From NCBI GenBank assembly GCA_014529385.2, contig CM043960.1:124665543-124723542 (forward strand): 58,000 nucleotides of DNA. The letters run 5' to 3'. Position numbers and translations under genes: made by a program. The notes under the pieces are model-generated. The model was not told where the DNA came from and did not search any database. It saw only the letters and a program-made list of their open reading frames with translations. The first letter of the stretch is position 1. Every line of letters starts with the position of its first letter. This document shows, one piece after another, positions 56,760 to 58,000 of this stretch. This DNA comes from Adiantum capillus-veneris (lineage: Eukaryota > Streptophyta > Polypodiopsida > Polypodiales > Pteridaceae).

Positions 56760-56817
56760 ACGGCCAATTTCTCTTCTACAGGAAATCCGATCCCCGAAAT
56801 TTTTTTCCGCGGCACCT

Positions 56818-58000
56818 ATGGCTTCAGGCAATGATCAGTCGACTCCCTCTGCATCTGGAGATGCGGGCTGGGATCACAACGAAGATTCAGACAAAGAGTA
56901 TAGCCCGCCTCGGCCTACTCAGGCGGAGCAAAGAGAGATGGAGCGTCGTCAATTGATTGGCGTTGCAACAAAGATGATGCTCAATTTTGCCAAGGACCCG
57001 AAGATGGCAAAATATATGAACCAAACCTCTTTGGAAGAGGTACAGATGGAGTGGCAGAGAACCACAACACCACTCCCGAAACCCGCTCTCAAGAAACCTT
57101 TTTGCCTCCAAGAAATATACGGAGAAGGAACTAGAGAACGTGGTTGATGCACGGATTGCTCAGCTTTTCGACGTGCAAAAGAAGGACAAACAGCACGGCA
57201 AAAAGCAGAAGAAAGGCACCGACTTCCCGGGATATTTGGGTCGTCGGTCGACATTCGACAAGGCAAAGAAACTGAAGAAGCGCGTCAAGTTTGAAGGCCT
57301 ACCCAGTTCTTCTTCTTCTACTTCTTCTTCTTCTTCTTCTTCTTCTTCCTCTGACAGTTTTTCTAGCTCTTCAGACTCGAGCGAAGAAGACAGGAAAAGC
57401 AAAAAGCGTAGCAAGAAACAAAGCTTCGGAAAGGGCAAGAAAAAGGCAAAGAAGGCTACATCTCGCCCAGAGACTGACAGTTCTACTGAGGACTCGTCCA
57501 CAGACAGCTCAGATTCTGATGACGGAAAGTTTTATGCGAACAAGAAGAATTTTTACAAAGCCAACCAGTGTGACTTTCTCGAAGATAAAAGCAAGAAAGT
57601 CCGAGAGTTTAAGGAAGGTGGCCACTCGATCAAGTTTGATACTTTTTCAGGATACTCAGATGCATGGAAGGCTTTGTCTTTTATACAGCAGTTTGACATC
57701 GCTTTCGCGGGAGGACGCTATTCAGAGCACTCCAAGATTCGGAGAGCTGCCTCTTACTTTAAGGGGAATGCTCGTACTTGGTGGTCCACGCTTCTATTAA
57801 GCAAGACTGTGCCAGTTACATGGCTGAAATTCAAGAGGCGTTTTATTTCTTCTTGGTTGACTCAAGAGTTTGAGCGAGATATACGACCTGCTTGGAACCA
57901 TCTCCGGATGACCAAGAGCGATACAGTGAATTCTTATTGTGAAAGATTCTGGAGCTCTTTTCTACCCGCCTCTTCATTCAAGAAGATCTCATTCAGAGAA
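56818..58000 (+). pseudogene. G5 gag, frameshifted and cut by the window edge
   Basis: Starts at ATG 56818 (MASGNDQSTPSASGD). The frame runs to a stop at 57145-57147, but the protein clearly continues in the next frame from about 57115 (ENVVDARIAQLFDVQKK), so a frameshift lies near 57060-57115. The second part stays open to the edge. It has a Lys-rich block, a serine run (57307-57358), mixed SSDSSEEDRKSKKRSKK, and a gag core with AWKALSFIQQFD and ARTWWSTLL, comparable to the G2 gag core. The Leu-rich open frame at 57291-57800 is the same DNA read in a wrong frame. Confidence 0.88.

Larger units (their letters stand above)
56210..58000 (+). mobile_element. Ty3/gypsy element G5, 5' part
   Basis: An LTR, primer site and gag run to the window edge. 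It interrupts the minus-strand integrase frame of G4 at 56210. The 3' LTR and target duplication (expected near GGACA) lie outside the window. Confidence 0.88.

Noticed and set aside
57291-57800. 169-codon open frame starting with a long Leu run
   Set aside because: It is the serine-rich G5 gag region in the wrong frame; the gag frame shows the conserved core.

Overview
This window reads as nuclear DNA of a land plant. The evidence is a dense stack of plant-type Ty1/copia and Ty3/gypsy (chromovirus) LTR retrotransposons primed from initiator-Met tRNA, long dinucleotide microsatellites, tRNA-derived SINE-like pieces, an intron with a polypyrimidine tract, and a plant-type ataxin-10 domain exon. 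The retroelement-rich, gene-poor layout would suit a large genome such as a fern or other non-angiosperm, but that is an inference and I cannot name the species. There are no bacterial or organellar features, no CRISPR array and no rRNA gene.

Layout. 1-2099: microsatellites and unassigned DNA. 2100-13769: a three-layer nest. The oldest layer is a minus-strand copia relic (E3: 5' LTR 13340-13769, split gag, 3' LTR remnant near 5853-5992). A plus-strand gypsy element (G1, 6627-11683) sits in its gag, and a plus-strand, internally deleted copia element (C1, 2100-5847) sits in its 3' LTR. 13770-19900: a decayed plus-strand gypsy-like LTR, gag and protease (G3). 19917-22131: a truncated minus-strand copia copy (C4), cut by the minus-strand gypsy element G2 (22132-29863). 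29864-32315: a minus-strand LTR, primer site and leader (E4) carrying five copies of a 20-bp near-palindrome. 32316-43007: minus-strand copia C2 (target duplication CATTG), split in its RT region by the young plus-strand copia C3 (33662-38827; target duplication TTTAT; LTRs differ at 3 of 227 sites). 43008-43754: a truncated LTR of the G1/G2 type. 43755-45910: tandem duplications, a SINE-like piece and a fold-back element.

Host genes are found only at 46137-46595 and 49923-50911. The first is a complete 74-codon gene for a small Cys-rich single-pass membrane protein, with a TATA box and a (CT)n(GT)n leader. The second is the last exon of a minus-strand ataxin-10-like gene; I found no upstream exons. 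From about 53 kb to the right edge the window returns to gypsy elements: a minus-strand chromovirus (G4, integrase plus chromodomain) interrupted at 56210 by a plus-strand gypsy element (G5) whose LTR, primer site and gag run off the window.

No element seen in full has an intact coding frame. Many stops lie where Gln or Trp is expected, a pattern that fits C-to-T decay of methylated, silenced elements. The most unusual signals are sequence architectures inside the retroelements: the palindrome array, paired inverted CCAAT motifs in gypsy LTRs, four telo-box motifs in the G5 LTR, and microsatellites that differ strongly in length between sister LTRs.
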